Numbered from the stretch's first letter, positions 44,561 to 57,145 are shown. The stretch is 64,000 bases of DNA from Diphasiastrum complanatum (GCA_029204225.1 MU831971.1:29833-93832), one strand, 5' to 3'. Made by a program: numbers and translations. The notes: generated by a model not told the origin, from the letters alone.

Positions 44561-46259
44561 CTCAATTTTCTAAAGACTTTTACTTATAAAAAGGTATATA
44601 TGCTTGTATCAAAAAAATCGTCAAACATTTTATGATGCCGATTTTTAAGAAAACTTGCCAGTTCCATTCCTATAGTTTGCTGATTTTCTCGAGAGTAGAA
44701 TGCATGAGTGGTACAATATATCTATCTATCTCAACCTCTCGCACATGGTGCTAGTGTTTTGCCTTCTTGCTTGTAGAGATCTTGTGTGATGTGGTGTGGT
44801 GGAGGCAATTTTTAGATCCTCTCTTTTTTGGGTTAGATTATTGTAGTCACTACACTTGAGATTGCTTGATTTTAATTAATATTAAAGGCTGTTTGAGGGG
44901 TATAGAGTATAAAGCCATAGCTGGATCAAAAGCATAAGGATGATCTATTCGGCAATTGGAGCAGTTAGGAAGTTGAGGGAAGGAGGTTGTTTTTGCTATG
45001 AAGGTCATTCTTGCCCTTTCAGCTCATGCAAGACTGTAGCAAAATACAACGAGTATTACCTGCTACAGTTCTTAGCGTAAATTGGTTCAGAATCTTGCTT
45101 GCTTTTGGGCACCTTGTTAGGGCTTTGGGAGCTACTTGAGACAGAGATTGGGAGCCAGGAAAATTTCCCTGGTAACTAACTGGCTCTCCAGCTGGGCTCC
45201 AGCAATTTCTGAGAAGGAATTGCTTGGAAATTCCTATCTTAGCAGCAATGGAGGCTTCCGTCTCTTCCCGACTCCCAAGGCAGACTCGGTAGCTACTAGG
45301 CCTTTTCTAGAGGTCTTTGGGCAGAAACTTGGACTGTCCACTTGATTGTCAGCTCTCAGTAGCCGAGCAAAAGTTTCTTTGTTGATTTTTGAGTCGAAAA
45401 CATAAAAAATTTAGCGTTTTTGACTGCGTTTCGGGGGTGGTGGACAATTCCAGCGATTTTGACCTAGAATCGATGGCAAACCTCTGCTTTTTGACATTGA
45501 GAATCTGACATGAATTTCGGTGGACAAAGTCGATGAGACAAGGCTGGGGTATCAACGATTCTGATTCGAAATCATAAGTAGATTCTTGCTTCTGAACAGC
45601 GAAGTATCCTGACAGGATTTGTGACACAAAGTCGTGGTCTGTTATGAGTTTTTGGCTATTTTTTTGTCAGCTGTAAACAGGCTTTGGATGATGGTGCTTC
45701 TTGTTTGTGCAACGACCCTTATTCTGACAACATTTGGGTCTTCTGCTTGTGGTATTTTCACATGCTAAATAAAAAATTGTCTCTGTGTTCGTATTATCGG
45801 ACCTAAACTCCGTTTTAGTCAACAATACTTGCTCTGGCAATAACGAAATGATTTGATAATTCTCTGAAGCGAAAACTTTAAAAAGTTGAGGTTGTCAAGG
45901 CATAACTGAGATAGCTAAAAGCCTTAACTTGTATTGCAGTAGTTTGGGTGAAGTTATTGGGATGGTCAATAACCATGTTCTTTTGAATTTTATTGTCCGT
46001 TTCTGATCAAGAAATAGAAAATTCCAATGGCAGTTTTAGAAGAACTTAGAATGAGAGAGAATTCCAGAAATTTGTAAATATATAGGCAATGGCATCCGTC
46101 CTGCAAACTTGGTTGAATTGCTAAACTAGAATTCTAAAATGGAATTGGGGTAATGCATGTAGCTGCTTAACTAATTCTAGAGACGTCAAGTGAGGAGTAA
46201 GTTATACACATACGAGCATTCTTTTTTGAAGTTTTATGTTCCTAGTTCAAATCAGGGAT
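44561..46259. other. Interval without recognised genes
   Basis: Several short frames occur (for example 45,136-45,345 on the plus strand), none with a family I know. No repeat structure was seen. Confidence 0.5.
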
Positions 46260-46262
46260 GAG

Positions 46263-46393
46263 GGTCCAGGATGGACACAGACACGGGGCGGACGCGGACG
46301 CGTCCTTTTTTCTTTGCTATTATATATATATATATATATATATATAAAGCGTGTCCGGGGTGGACGCGTCCGGACCCGGACGCGCGTCCTCAT
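46263..46393. repeat. GC-rich fold-back around a (TA)n core
   Basis: GGCGGACGCGGACGCGTCC (46,287-46,305) and a complementary-style GGACGCGTCCGG...CGCGCGTCC block (46,361-46,389) flank a TA run of about 29 bp (46,318-46,346). The CpG-rich arms stand out in AT-rich DNA and can pair with each other and with themselves. Confidence 0.75.
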
Positions 46394-46474
46394 TCGGCGG
46401 ACCCTTCATCTTTGGTTCAAAGATAAGTAATTGAGTTTTAGCCCTATCAAGATATCATGGCTAGAAACACACTA

Positions 46475-46600
46475 TGGAATGGTGGGCCGGGGACATGCCA
46501 TTTTGCCCAGTAAGGATTTCCAAAATCTTTTCGGGCCTCGCCTAAAAAATTCTGGAAATCCTTACCGGGCAGAATGGCCTGTGCCCGGCTCCTTTCCATT
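46475..46600. repeat. 126-bp inverted repeat (MITE or fold-back)
   Basis: Two arms of about 57 bp (46,475-46,531 and 46,544-46,600) pair with few mismatches and a 12-bp loop. Shared blocks are TAAGGATTTCCA, GCCATT and CCGGG. Frames on both strands here (46,431-46,670 and 46,447-46,734) are products of the symmetry. A CCATTGCGTAATGG and a CCATTACAGTATAGTAATGG palindrome lie close by (46,597 and 46,803). Confidence 0.85.
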
Positions 46601-47500
46601 GCGTAATGGATACTCTGACATCTTCCAGATGTACATTGTGAAGCATAATGAGCACTTTGACTTTTTTTAGACCAGTAAAAAACTACCATGTGGCAACCTG
46701 CTGACGCCTGATGCAAAGCTGGAACGCGCACCACAAAATCTCTAACAAAAACAAATGCATATTCTGCTTTCTAAAATGTTCAAAAACCAGGCAGAACGGT
46801 ATCCATTACAGTATAGTAATGGTTGAGATGGGTGAAAAAACTCTATTTCTTGAAAAGCCCACAAGATTACAAGAAACATAAATTGACAATTGATAATAAT
46901 TATTTGTTATAACAAATTGGACAAGATGTCATTGAACTTCACGAAAGCAATAGAAAGAGAGATAAACACTTGCAATATTAATATGATCTCTTACAATCTT
47001 TCACTTCAAATCACTTGGGCTATCAACCTAAGATGTTTTATGGGATCATAAACATAGGAAACTTGAAGTATTGGAAGATTGGATACATCGTGTAACTTCA
47101 ATCTGCACACTGTACCAAAAGATAAACACATACCTTTGGTCTCCCTTTTTTGGAGAAAAAAGCCTCCTCTAATTAGTGAAGTGACTCACACATGGCATGG
47201 GCCGGTTTCAATGAGCAATTATTGTTAGCCTTCAGGGTCATGGACAATTTACAGATTATAAAAGTTTCATAAATTATCATATGGGTAGCCATGGCTTGGA
47301 TACTTATCTCAAAGAGTTCATCTATTTCTTAACAAAGGTGTCTATTTTTGGGCAAAAATTGGCCGAAGTGGCAATCCTTTTAGGATTGTCATTTGATTAT
47401 CAAAATGAGTGCAAGAGTAATATCTTGACTTCTACGAATGGCGTTATATCAGTGTCACAAGCTTATGAAAGTATGATGTTGGCTTCCTGTAATCAAAGTC
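46601..47500. other. Interval without recognised genes
   Basis: A short plus frame (47,281-47,508) begins MGSHGLDTYLKEFIYFL and has no recognised family. Nothing else was seen. Confidence 0.4.
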
Positions 47501-47936
47501 AAAATTGAAAACATCCCAAACCAAAATTGCTATGCTTGTTCTTCATTTTGTCTGAACTTTCTAGCTGCTCTTTATGGTAATAGACGATCAACTTTTAGTC
47601 TTGTCTTTTGCGAACAATTCGCGACTTATTATCAGTCGAGCACAGTCTAGCTCTTCGTGAATCATTTGCGATAGATAATTTGTCTTGCAATTCACGACAA
47701 ATTATTCATCTAGCGCTTCATCCATTGAATGTTTGGCTATGTAATCTAGAATGACTGTGATTTCTATCACTAAAGTTCTCTTCATTCTGATAGGCGTAGT
47801 CATGCTTATGGAGAGAGTCAAATAATTCATTCTGTTGCGCACAAACATTTTCTGTTCGAGTTCGCTTCTCGTTCATTTCTTGTTCGAGTTCGTTTCTCAT
47901 TCGTGTTCATCATTTATTCTCCCCTTCTCTCGAACA
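47501..47936 (+). repeat. Probable end of the 5' LTR of element C
   Basis: The right border is fixed by the CGAACA end directly before the PBS. The start is not visible; I could not align this stretch with the sequence after the element's polypurine tract, so one of the two LTRs is truncated or strongly diverged. It contains TTCGCGAC / GCGAACAATTCGC motifs. Confidence 0.4.
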
Positions 47937-47949
47937 TGGTATCAAAGCT
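47937..47949 (+). other. Primer-binding site of element C
   Basis: TGGTATCAAAGCT differs by one base from the initiator tRNA-Met site TGGTATCAGAGCT and lies directly after a CA. Confidence 0.75.
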
Positions 47950-48085
47950 ATCTTCAGCTTGATTAGCTTCCACAGTACAAGACTCTACTAGCCGATAGAG
48001 TAATTGTTTTCTTGTTCTGTAATTATCAGATTTTCATATTTAAGTCACTGATGCTTTCTCCTATCACTTAGACTGATTCTTCCAC

Positions 48086-51000
48086 ATGGATTCCCAAGGG
48101 AAAGTCAGTCCTATCATGGACAAGCTTGATGGAGCCAATTATCATCTATGGAAATTTAAGATGAAAACTGTACTAATGGCAAAAGAATCGTACGACGTTG
48201 TTACAGGTGCAGAAGGGAAACTCGAAGCGAACGACGCAACAATTGCCAGATGGAAGCTGAAGGATGGAAAAGCTTTCACGCAAATCATTCTCAACATCAC
48301 GGATACCCAGATCGACCATGTATCCGAGGCCTAGACATCGAAAGAAGTCTGGGACATCTTGAGCACACTATACGAAGTGCGAGATATAGTTCCAAGCTAC
48401 ATCTCAGGAAGAGATTCTACTCCCTCAAGATGACGAATGGTGATTCTCCGTAGAATCACATTAATCAATTCAAGAACCTGCTAAGACAAATGGCCGCTGT
48501 CGGATCCGTCATAGACGATCAAGACGCAGTGATGCAACTGCTTACAAGCTTGCCAAGTTCTTACGATAGCTGGGTGATGATCATCACGACTCATCCAGAA
48601 TTGACTCTTTCAAGAGTCATTACTATGTTGTTGGAGGAAGACATGCGAAGAAACGAAGCTTTGAGTTCCTCAGCTGATTCTCACACCTTGAGCACGACAA
48701 AGCAGAAGAAGGCAAACGGCCCAAAGCAATCAAAGCCATACCAGAAACCAGCTCAACACAAGGAACAATTGAATCTGCAGACAAAGAAGAAGCTATTCTG
48801 TAGATACTGCAAATGAAACAACCACAAAATTCAAGACTGCCGAATACATCAAGCGAAAAAAAATAGCAAGGGACAGTCGAATCAAGTGGCAAATGCAGCT
48901 GTAGAAGCTCCACAGCCTATTCAAGAAGCAGATCATGATGCCTTCATGACCAACCATCAAGAAGCATCTGGCGACAGTTCTTGGTTCCTAGATTCCGGAG
49001 CCACTCAGCACATGACTAGCCTCATTGGCTGTTTCGAGTCCTATACACCTTACAGTACCCAGAAGTTCGTTCACCTTGGCGACAATAGCACACAAGCTAT
49101 TAAAGGTGAAGGCACTGTAAGATTATGCTTTGCAAATTATCAGTCTAGGCTACTGTCTAAAGTCATGTATGTACCAAAGTTATCTACGAATCTGCTCTTT
49201 GTAAGCAGAATCACAGATCTAGGACACAAAGTAGAATTCGAATGTGATCAATGTAAAGTAGTTGATAGGACAGACAAGATCCTAGCACTCGGAAAGAGGC
49301 ATGGATACTTGTATAAATTAAGTCATTGCTTTTCTACCTCTAGTCAGGCTCTCAGTACTTCAATTCATACAAATGAAGGTTTACTTTGGCATTATAGACT
49401 TGGTCATTTAAATCATGCTACTGTACAACAATTGTCTAGACAATCTATTGTTCTTGATCTCGACAATCCTCGCGAAAAAGTTAAGTTACCTGTCTGTTAA
49501 GACTGTCTAGTTGGTAAACAGACTAGGAAACCATTTAAGTCAAGCCATCAGCATATTGCTAGAGGATTGCTAGATGTTGTACATTCAGATATTTGTCGCC
49601 CGATGATCCTTCGTTGAAGAATGCCAAGTACTTTATAACCTTTATTGACGAATTCTCCAGAAGGACGATGGTATTTCATAAAGAAGAAATCAGAAGCTTT
49701 CAACTGCTTCAAAATCTTCAAGGAGCGTGCAGAAAAGGTGATTGGAAGGACAATCAAGGCCCTAAGGTCAGACAACGGTGGAGAATACATCTCTATCGAG
49801 TTTAAGGAGTACTGTCAAAGCCAAGGCATTGAGAAGCAGTTCATCACTCCTTACAGTCCTCAGTCTAATGGCTTAGCTGAGAGGAAGAACTGTACTCTGG
49901 TCAAATTTGCTAAATGTATAGCAGCATGCTATCACATGCATCGTTGCCCAAGAGATTCTGGGCTGAAGTTGTCTCCAGTGCAGCTTACATCCAGAACAGA
50001 TGTCCGACCAAGGCCCTCTCAGACAAGACACCCCACGAGGTGTGGACAGGCTCTAAGCCTTCTTTGAAGAACCTAAGATTGTTCGGGTGCATTGCCTATG
50101 CGCAGATCCCAAAAGACACAAGGAAGAAATTGGACTTCCAAGGTCTCAAGACCATCCTGATCGAATATACTTCATCTGATAACACCTACAAGCTGTACGA
50201 TCCTGATACCAAACAAATCTTATATAGCCGAGATACAGTCTTTATCGAGGATCAATTCGTCGACCTCAAAGACAAGGATATTGCTCAAGAAGAACCTACA
50301 TCTCCTGCCATTGACACGACAATCCGAGCTTCTGGCTCAGGCGTGTCTATTGTCGACCCACTTCGAGACAGCGAATCAGACGAAGATGTTGCTTCTACCC
50401 AGCAACACGTCCCAGGAGTGGTTCATCAGTCGAATCCTCCCAAAAGATCAAGCCGAGTGTGCACATAGCCCACAAGGTATACTCCTGAGTCTTGTCTCTT
50501 AATGCAGGAACCGACGACAGTAGAAGAGGCACTTAGCCAATCAAACTCTGATCTCTGGAGAGAAGCCATGGACAGAGAGTATTCCTCTCTGATCAAGAAT
50601 CAGACATGGTCATTAGTCAAAGCTCCTATTGGCTGCAATATTATTGATTGCAAATGGATCTTTAAAATCAAATATAATGCCAACGGAGCAATTGATCGAA
50701 GGAAGGCTAGACTAGTAGCACAAGGATTCACTCAGATCTCGAATGTCGACTACAGTGAGACTTTTAGTCCAGTCGTCAAACATTCGTCGATCCGAATGCT
50801 CTTGTCTTATGCTGCAGCTATCGACCTCGAAGTACATCAACTCGATGTACAAACAGCCTATCTGAATGGAGTTATACAAGAAGATATCTACATGATCCAG
50901 CCCAAAGTATACGTTCTGGAAGGCATGAAGAATCATGTCTGTAAACTCGATAAAGCACTGTACGGCTTGAAACAGTCTGCTAGAGCTTGGTTTCAGAGAA

Positions 51001-52163
51001 TTAACACATTTCTCATTGAACAAGGATTTAGACCAAGCACTGTTGATTGCAGCATTTATTCAAAGTCAGTGCAACAATCCTTCATTATCATCACCTTGTA
51101 TGTTGATGATACGTTGCTCTTCAACAACAATGCCAATATGGTCAAGGATGCAAAACAGATGTTGTTCTCGGAATTTGACGTGACTGATCTGGGCGAAGCT
51201 CACTCCTGTCTTGGAATTCAAATCCATAGAGATAGAGCAAATCGACTGATTCACATCACTCAAAAAAAGTATCTTTACAATGTTCTTAACATATACAATC
51301 TGATGAATTGTAAATTAGCTCACTCACCAATGGATCCAGGCTTGCATCTATCAAAGGACCAATGTCCCCAGACCAATTAGGAAGAGGAGCAGATGAGAGA
51401 ATATCTGTATCGATCGATACTTGGATCTCTCATGTACGCAATGGTCTGTACAAGACCAGATATCTCTTTTGCTGTAAGCTCACTCAGCCAATATAAGGCT
51501 AATCCTGGCATTACCCATTGGAAGGCTCTTATTCGAGTCGTGAGATATATTCGAGCTACCATGGACCAGTGCATCTGCTATGGAGATGTTATCTAAAGCT
51601 ATTGTGGAGAGGGAGATCCACAAGACCATGTGGGCTATTAGACGCATACCAAGTGGGAGTCGACAATCTTCATCAGCTCAGTGGCTATTCTGATGCAAGC
51701 TGGGGAGGAGATGCAGACAATCGTAAATCCACATCTGGATTTACATTCTTATTCAACGGCGGTCCTATTTTCATGGAACAGTCGTAAGTAAACCTCTATC
51801 ACACTTTCTTCTATTGAAGCAGAATACATTCCTACTTCTCAATCTATTAGGGAAGCGTTTTGGTTGAGAAATTTGCTGTCAAACATCAATTTGTATCAGT
51901 ATAGCCCCACAATTTTGTTTTGTGATAACCAAAGTGCTATTGCCTTATCGGCCAACCCTAGATTTCATTCTAGGAGTAAGCACATTGAGATCATATATCA
52001 CTACATCAGGGGCAAGGTTCTTGACAGGGAGGTAAGCTTAACGTACTGCAGAACACAGGACATGGTTGCAAACATTTTCATGAAAGCACTCAGTATTAAT
52101 GCACACAACAAATTTTGTGCATTGCTCAGTCTAAAGATCAAGGCATTCACAGATCCAGATTAA
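48086..52163 (+). pseudogene. Element C copia gag-pol, broken
   Basis: The gag start (MDSQGKVSPIMDKLDGANYH) is at 48,086. A TAG ends the first frame at 48,334, inside the EVWDIL region. A zinc knuckle (CRYCK...HKIQDC, 48,800-48,842) is split by TGA. The protease motif WFLDSGATQHM is intact (near 48,982). Integrase shows WHYRLGHLNHATV, TFIDEFSR, ALRSDNGGEYIS and GLAERKN across frame changes. Reverse transcriptase (50,502-51,380) includes WIFKIKYNANG and LYVDDTLLF. RNase H follows at 51,393-52,163 (SDASWGGDADNRKSTSGFTF, FCDNQSAIALSANPRFHSRS). At least six stops or frame changes make it inactive. Order and motifs define copia. Confidence 0.93.
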
Positions 52164-52174
52164 GGGGGGGGGGG
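52160..52174 (+). other. Polypurine tract of element C
   Basis: An AAGG-G tract with eleven Gs directly precedes TGTTGGATTC, the start of the 3' LTR. Confidence 0.85.
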
Positions 52175-52605
52175 TGTTGGATTCACTCCTTCTACTCTCC
52201 TAAATCCCATATTTAATATGCCTCCATTCTTGCTGCATATTTACTAACGTTGTCACGCAGCTTGCATATTTACATGCAAATTCGCACAGACAAATAAAGG
52301 GCGAAAGAATCGCGAACATTGTGCTTTTATATAGGTTATGGTGACAGGCAAAAAGCGGACACTATCCTACAAAATGTCGAAGGTGGCACCCTGTAAATCT
52401 TATCCTAAGGCCATTCGTAAGAGTGACCCACTTTTCACATCATCACCAACGTTCACTTCAGCACTGGCTGACGTCGCACCCTTTTTACGCTCACTCCATG
52501 CAGTTGCGCAATCAGGAGATTACAAGAACGACTAATTAGGCACGTCCTAACGATATCATGTCGAAGCTTTCTAAAAAATATGTGGGTCTTTGTCTATTGA
52601 TGAAC
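52175..52605 (+). repeat. 3' LTR of element C (end uncertain)
   Basis: It starts TGTTGGATTCACTCC. A TATA-like CTTTTATATAGG lies at 52,324-52,335. The LTR must end before the copia integrase relic that begins near 52,610 on the other strand, so it is probably truncated. Confidence 0.6.
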
Positions 52606-52609
52606 TTTT

Positions 52610-53260
52610 TATTTTAACATCATATAACATGTAAGCTATTCCTTCATCATCATAGCCAAGAAATAAATACTTTGTTGCCATGAAATCCAATTGTTTTCAC
52701 ATATTTTTAGGAATGTGTGCATAAGCTATACTCCCAAAGACTCTAAAATAGCTCACACTAGGTTTTTTACTTGAGAAAGCCTCCTCTAGTGCACCATACT
52801 CCATCATTATATGAACTACTACTCCCCAAAATGAGTTACATAACTATTTTGCCTTTACCATACTTCAAGCACACTCAACTATAGTTTACTTTTTATGTCC
52901 ACAACACCATTTTGTTGTGGTGTATTAATAGTTGTGAATTTTCCCTTGTTCATTATACTTGCAAAAAATTTGGAACTCTATAGAGAGATACTCTCCCCTT
53001 TTTATTTGAATGTAGGATCTTGATCTGCTTCCATGTTTGATTTTCCACATGTGCTTTGGATTACGTAAGGTTCTCAAGAGCATCACTCTTATTCTCTAGG
53101 AAATAGAACCAAATATTCTTAAAATAGTCGTCAAAAAAATTTAGAAAGTAACTTGCTCCTTCTATTGATTGGGTTTGCACAAGCCCACAAAGCTTTTTGT
53201 GTCTCAACCATTTGGAAAATGTTATGTGCCACTAACGTAGAACAAAGACCAAATATAAAT
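52610..53260 (-). pseudogene. Copia integrase relic, minus strand
   Basis: The minus strand reads TPQQNGVVDIK near 52,920, where a copia integrase has its catalytic glutamate region. It then reads ALEEAFSSKKPSVSYFRVFG, SIAYAHIPKNM, a TGA, and KQLDFMATKYLFLGYDDEGI between 52,790 and 52,625. This is the integrase C-terminal region that contacts the GKTP motif. It is decayed and has no LTR. Confidence 0.8.
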
Positions 53261-53775
53261 ATGTTCTTGTTCTCCCCGTCTGCTTGAATGCGCAAGATCG
53301 GCGGCAAATTAAAGCGTGATGTATGTAGCTTTTTTATTGCTCACATTACTGATGTGACAACTTGGTTACTATTATGAAGATGCAAGATATCGATCCATAC
53401 ATCACACAACAATTTGTATCCATGAACTAGCACTCCACAAACATGAGTTTATAAAAAATGCTTGCCCTCCAATCTAGGAGGTGTCCTCCTGCAACAAGGT
53501 AATGTTATTGTACTTTGATCCATGTTGTCAATGATAAGGCACACCGATTGGTCAGAATGCAATCTTCACATGAATCATGTGAGTGCCCTAGTGCTTTCTT
53601 AGCACCATTAGATTTAAGTTGTGTTTATTTGAAGGGCTTGGATTAGAATCCTTGTCCAAATGAAGTGGCCAATCAGAGTGAAGGAGGCTAACCTCTAAAA
53701 TCTGTAAGAGGGAGCCATTTCGTTTGTATTGTATCTTCTATCTTTTTCTTAATAAAACTCTGCTAGTTTCACTTC

Positions 53776-53778
<3 letters not shown>
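53261..53778. other. Likely gypsy LTR sequence
   Basis: No gene is seen. An AATAAA (near 53,752) and the position upstream of a gypsy PBS suggest that the stretch up to about 53,990 is mostly LTR. The start is undefined. Confidence 0.4.

Positions 53779-53849
<71 letters not shown>
53779..53849 (+). repeat. (CT)n microsatellite
   Basis: A CT run of about 70 bp within the presumed LTR. Confidence 0.97.
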
Positions 53850-53850
<1 letters not shown>

Positions 53851-53992
53851 GGTTGGGTGTGAATAGCTTTGGGAAGGTGCTCGGGCCTCCAAAGCCTCTC
53901 TCAACCTAGGCATTTTCTCTCTCTTTGTGTGCTATGCAGGTGAAGGCGAGGTTGCGCTCCCAGCAATGAACCCCATACTACAACCGACACTA

Positions 53993-54006
53993 TAGCGGCG
54001 CCGTTG
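53993..54006 (+). other. Primer-binding site of a gypsy element (tRNA-Asp type)
   Basis: GCGGCGCCGTTGCCAGGGA matches the plant gypsy site TGGCGCCGTTGCCGGGGA with few changes. It marks the start of the internal region of a plus-strand gypsy element. Confidence 0.75.
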
Positions 54007-54289
54007 CCAGGGAGCGCCAACACTTGCCTTAGCCGGCATAGACATCACTTTCTCCTTCTCTCACTCTTCTCTTTTCTTTTCCCTTCATTTTTCATCACAA
54101 AAATCGAGTTTTTTAGCTTGTTAGTGGTAGTTAGTGTGGATTAGAGTTAGTGGGGTGTGGATTAGTGTTAGAACTGTAGATTAGAACAACCCTTACTAAA
54201 GAAAAAATAAAAAACAAACAAAAAAATCAGAAAACCATGAAAAATCTGTTTTTGGTGGGAAAATAGACGGGAAAAACATATTAGAGGCA

Positions 54290-55640
54290 ATAACTTTGTA
54301 CTGCTCCACAACTAACCTTCGCCCCTTTGACAGTACCTTTTGGACACTGTTGGAACCTACATAAAAGTGGCGAAGGTTAATTCCCAACCATTTTTGAAAA
54401 AACCGCAAAACATTGTCAAAAAACCCATAAAAATTGTATTTTCTCTCTATTTCCTGGGAATTAACCTTCTCTCACCTGAATTTAGCTAAATCTGTATCAG
54501 AGAAGGCTAATATCAGCTCGATGAACATTTTCTCTCTAGGATTTGAGAGAAAATTGTCAAAAATAGAAAAAAAGCCATAAAATTTGTATTTTCTCTCCAT
54601 CCCCTAGGAAATAACCTTCGCCCACCTGAATTTAGCTAAATCTATATCAGATAAGACTACTATCAGCTCAGCAAACATTATCTCTCTAGGATCTGAGAGA
54701 AGACTGCCAAAAATAGCAAAAAAGCCATAAAATTTGTATTTTCTCTCCATCCCGGGAATTAACCTTTGCCCACCTGGATTTAGCTAAATATGTATTAGAG
54801 GAAGCTATTGTCAGCTCGGCGAAGGTTATCTTTCTAGGATCTGAAAAAAAATTGCCATTGTATTTTCTCTCTATCCCCTAGGAATTAACCTTTGCCCACC
54901 TGGATTTAGCTAAATCTGTATCAAAGAAGGCTAATATCAGCTCGGCGAACATTATCTCTCTAGGATCTGAGATAAAATTACCAAAAATAGCAAAAAAGCC
55001 ATAAAATTTTTATTTTCTCTCCATCCCCTGGGAAATAACCTTTGCCCACCTGGATTTAGCTAAATCTGTATTAGATAAGACTACTATTAGCTCAGCAAAC
55101 ATTATCTCTCTAGGATCTGAGAGAAAACTGCCAAAAATAGCAAAAAAAGCCATAAGATTTGTATTTTCTCTCCATCCCCTGGGAATTAACCTTTGCCCAC
55201 CTAAATTTAGCTAAATCTATATCAGAGAAGGCTATTGTCAGCTCGGCAAATGTTATCTCTCTAGAATCTGAGAGAAAACTGCCAAAAATAGTGAAAAAAA
55301 CCCATAAAGTATTTTCTCTCCATTACCTGAAAAATAACCTTTTCCCACCTGGATTTAGCTAAATCTGTATCAGATAAGGCTACGATCAGCTCAACAAACA
55401 TTATCTCTCTAGTATCTGAGAGAAAACTACAAAAAATAGCAAAAAAAGCCATAAAATTTGTATTCTCTCCATTACTTGGGAATTAACCGTTTCCCACCTG
55501 GATTTAGCTAGATCTGTATCAGAGAAGGCTACTTTCAGCTTGGCAAAGGTTATCTCTCTAGGATCTAAGAGAAAATTGCCAAAAATAGCAAAAAACACCC
55601 AAAATATACACCTTTTTCTTGATTTTTTGAGATCTGCTCT
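54290..55640 (+). repeat. About eight 149-bp tandem repeats
   Basis: The marker TTTAGCTAAAT starts at 54,481, 54,631, 54,779, 54,905, 55,055, 55,206, 55,354 and 55,503, a period of 148-151 bp with one short unit of 126. Each unit holds TAACCTTCGCCCACCTG, TAGCTAAATCTGTATCAGA, CAGCTCGGCGAA and TCTCTCTAGGATCTGAGAGA. The CCTTCGCC and GGCGAA motifs also occur in the gypsy spacers at 1.6-1.9 and 5.3-5.6 kb. The array lies between PBS and gag. Confidence 0.9.
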
Positions 55641-56260
55641 GAATTAACCTTCAGTGAGATTCTCATAGTTAGATCTGACCCCGATCTGGCTTCTTGAGAT
55701 TCTTGTGAAGATCCAATGGACAGATCTAGAGAGATCTAAGAAAAAGTGACGAAAGTGCTCAAAAACTGAGTTTTTTCAAGATTATGCAAAAACTGTCCAT
55801 CAGAAACCTTCGCAAACCTCATAATAGCTAGATCTAGTCTATATCCAGCTACATTGGGAAGTTCTAAGGTTAGATCTACTCCGATCTTAAGAAATCTCAA
55901 AAAAACCACAAAAAACTACCAAAAATGGGCAAAAATACACTAAAAATGATCATGTTCTCTTAATTTTCCTAAATCTGACGGCTCAAAACTCAATCCAAAT
56001 TGGTGATAGTTGAATTATACTGTGTTTCAGCTACTTTCAGATTTTGCTTCAGATCAGATACTCAGATCTTGAAATCTTAGAGAAACAGTCCTAAAAAGTG
56101 CTCGATTTTAGCAAAAATCTTCTTAGAGAAGTTTCATCAGATCTAGCTCAATCTTCATCCTTTTTTCATATTATTACATGCATCTATCTTTTCCTCCATT
56201 AGTATGCTAAGATAACAGCCATCTATTGCCATTTATTCACACAACTCCCTCCTGTCCTTT
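55641..56260. other. Gypsy leader after the tandem array
   Basis: AT-rich sequence with repeated AGATCTG and CTCAGATC phrases, apparently decayed repeat units. No gene was seen. Confidence 0.5.
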
Positions 56261-56263
56261 TGA

Positions 56264-57106
56264 TTGTCCTTGGTTTCTTACTTCTTTTCTTCTCTTGTTC
56301 ACAAAAAAAAAAAAAAACAAGTGGGACACCACAGTTGTACAAACCTTGAAGCAATTACATACATCACGATAATACTGCATTCCATCCATGACTACCGAGT
56401 TTGTGAGATTATTGTATTTCAGATGTTTCCTGATGAGACAGTTCAACAATACACCAGACGAATGTTCGATCTGGTAAAATGTATTGATCTATTGAGCCCA
56501 TAGACCATAATGCAAAACTACTATATCGGATTACTTGACAAGATCAAATCTGGTATGAAGAAGTTTGCATCCTACACTTCATTGCCACAAATCTGTCAAG
56601 ATGTTGTCATTATGGAGAATCTTATCTTGAAGAAGAGAGTAGATCACTCCTATCCAAACGCAGAAATATCCGATGGGGAATCATGAAAGTCTAAAAAGTT
56701 CATGCTAGTCGAGCAGACAAAGGCAGAAGGCTACGAATCATCAGGGTGTGCAACAGAGTCAAACAGATCGAGTGCAGCAGAAGACCAAGAACCTTGCACT
56801 TCAAACTGTCAGCAAGATTATGCTCGCGCAATTCAGTTTTTTGAGAAGGATGAATGTACATACTGCTTCGGCGGTCATCCAAGTACAAGATGTCCAATCA
56901 AGAATCCACACTTCTTACAAAGGCAAAATTTAGAGCAACAAGTTCGACAGCAAGATCCAGAGTTTCACTGGTCACAAGCAGAATCAAGCCGACAAGGAGC
57001 TCACCAAAGCATTGACCAAGAAGTTTGGGCAATTATCCAATGCCCGGTGATTTTTTTAGTATGTTTAATAACCTTCAACCACTTACTCCCTTTGACAATT
57101 ATGTAA
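56264..57106 (+). pseudogene. Gypsy gag fragment with zinc knuckle
   Basis: One frame, interrupted by a TAG at 56,501 and a TGA near 56,684, reads MFPDETVQQYTRRMFDLVKC, YYIGLLDKIKSGMKKFASYT and DYARAIQFFEKDECTYCFGG, with the knuckle CTYCFGGHPSTRC (CX2CX3HX4C). The same spacing occurs in the minus-strand gypsy gag (CPHCQGTHTGNEC). After 57,106 the frame ends; protease and the rest of pol are missing because LTR fragments of other elements begin at 57,146. Confidence 0.65.
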
Positions 57107-57145
57107 ATATGTCAAAAGGAAGAGGCCCACCTTTAGGGGATTCTA

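Noticed and set aside
45136-45345. Small protein of 69 codons
   Set aside because: No family, no neighbours and no start context; such length occurs by chance in 64 kb.
46431-46734. Two overlapping small proteins on opposite strands
   Set aside because: They lie on the inverted repeat at 46,475-46,600 and mirror each other.
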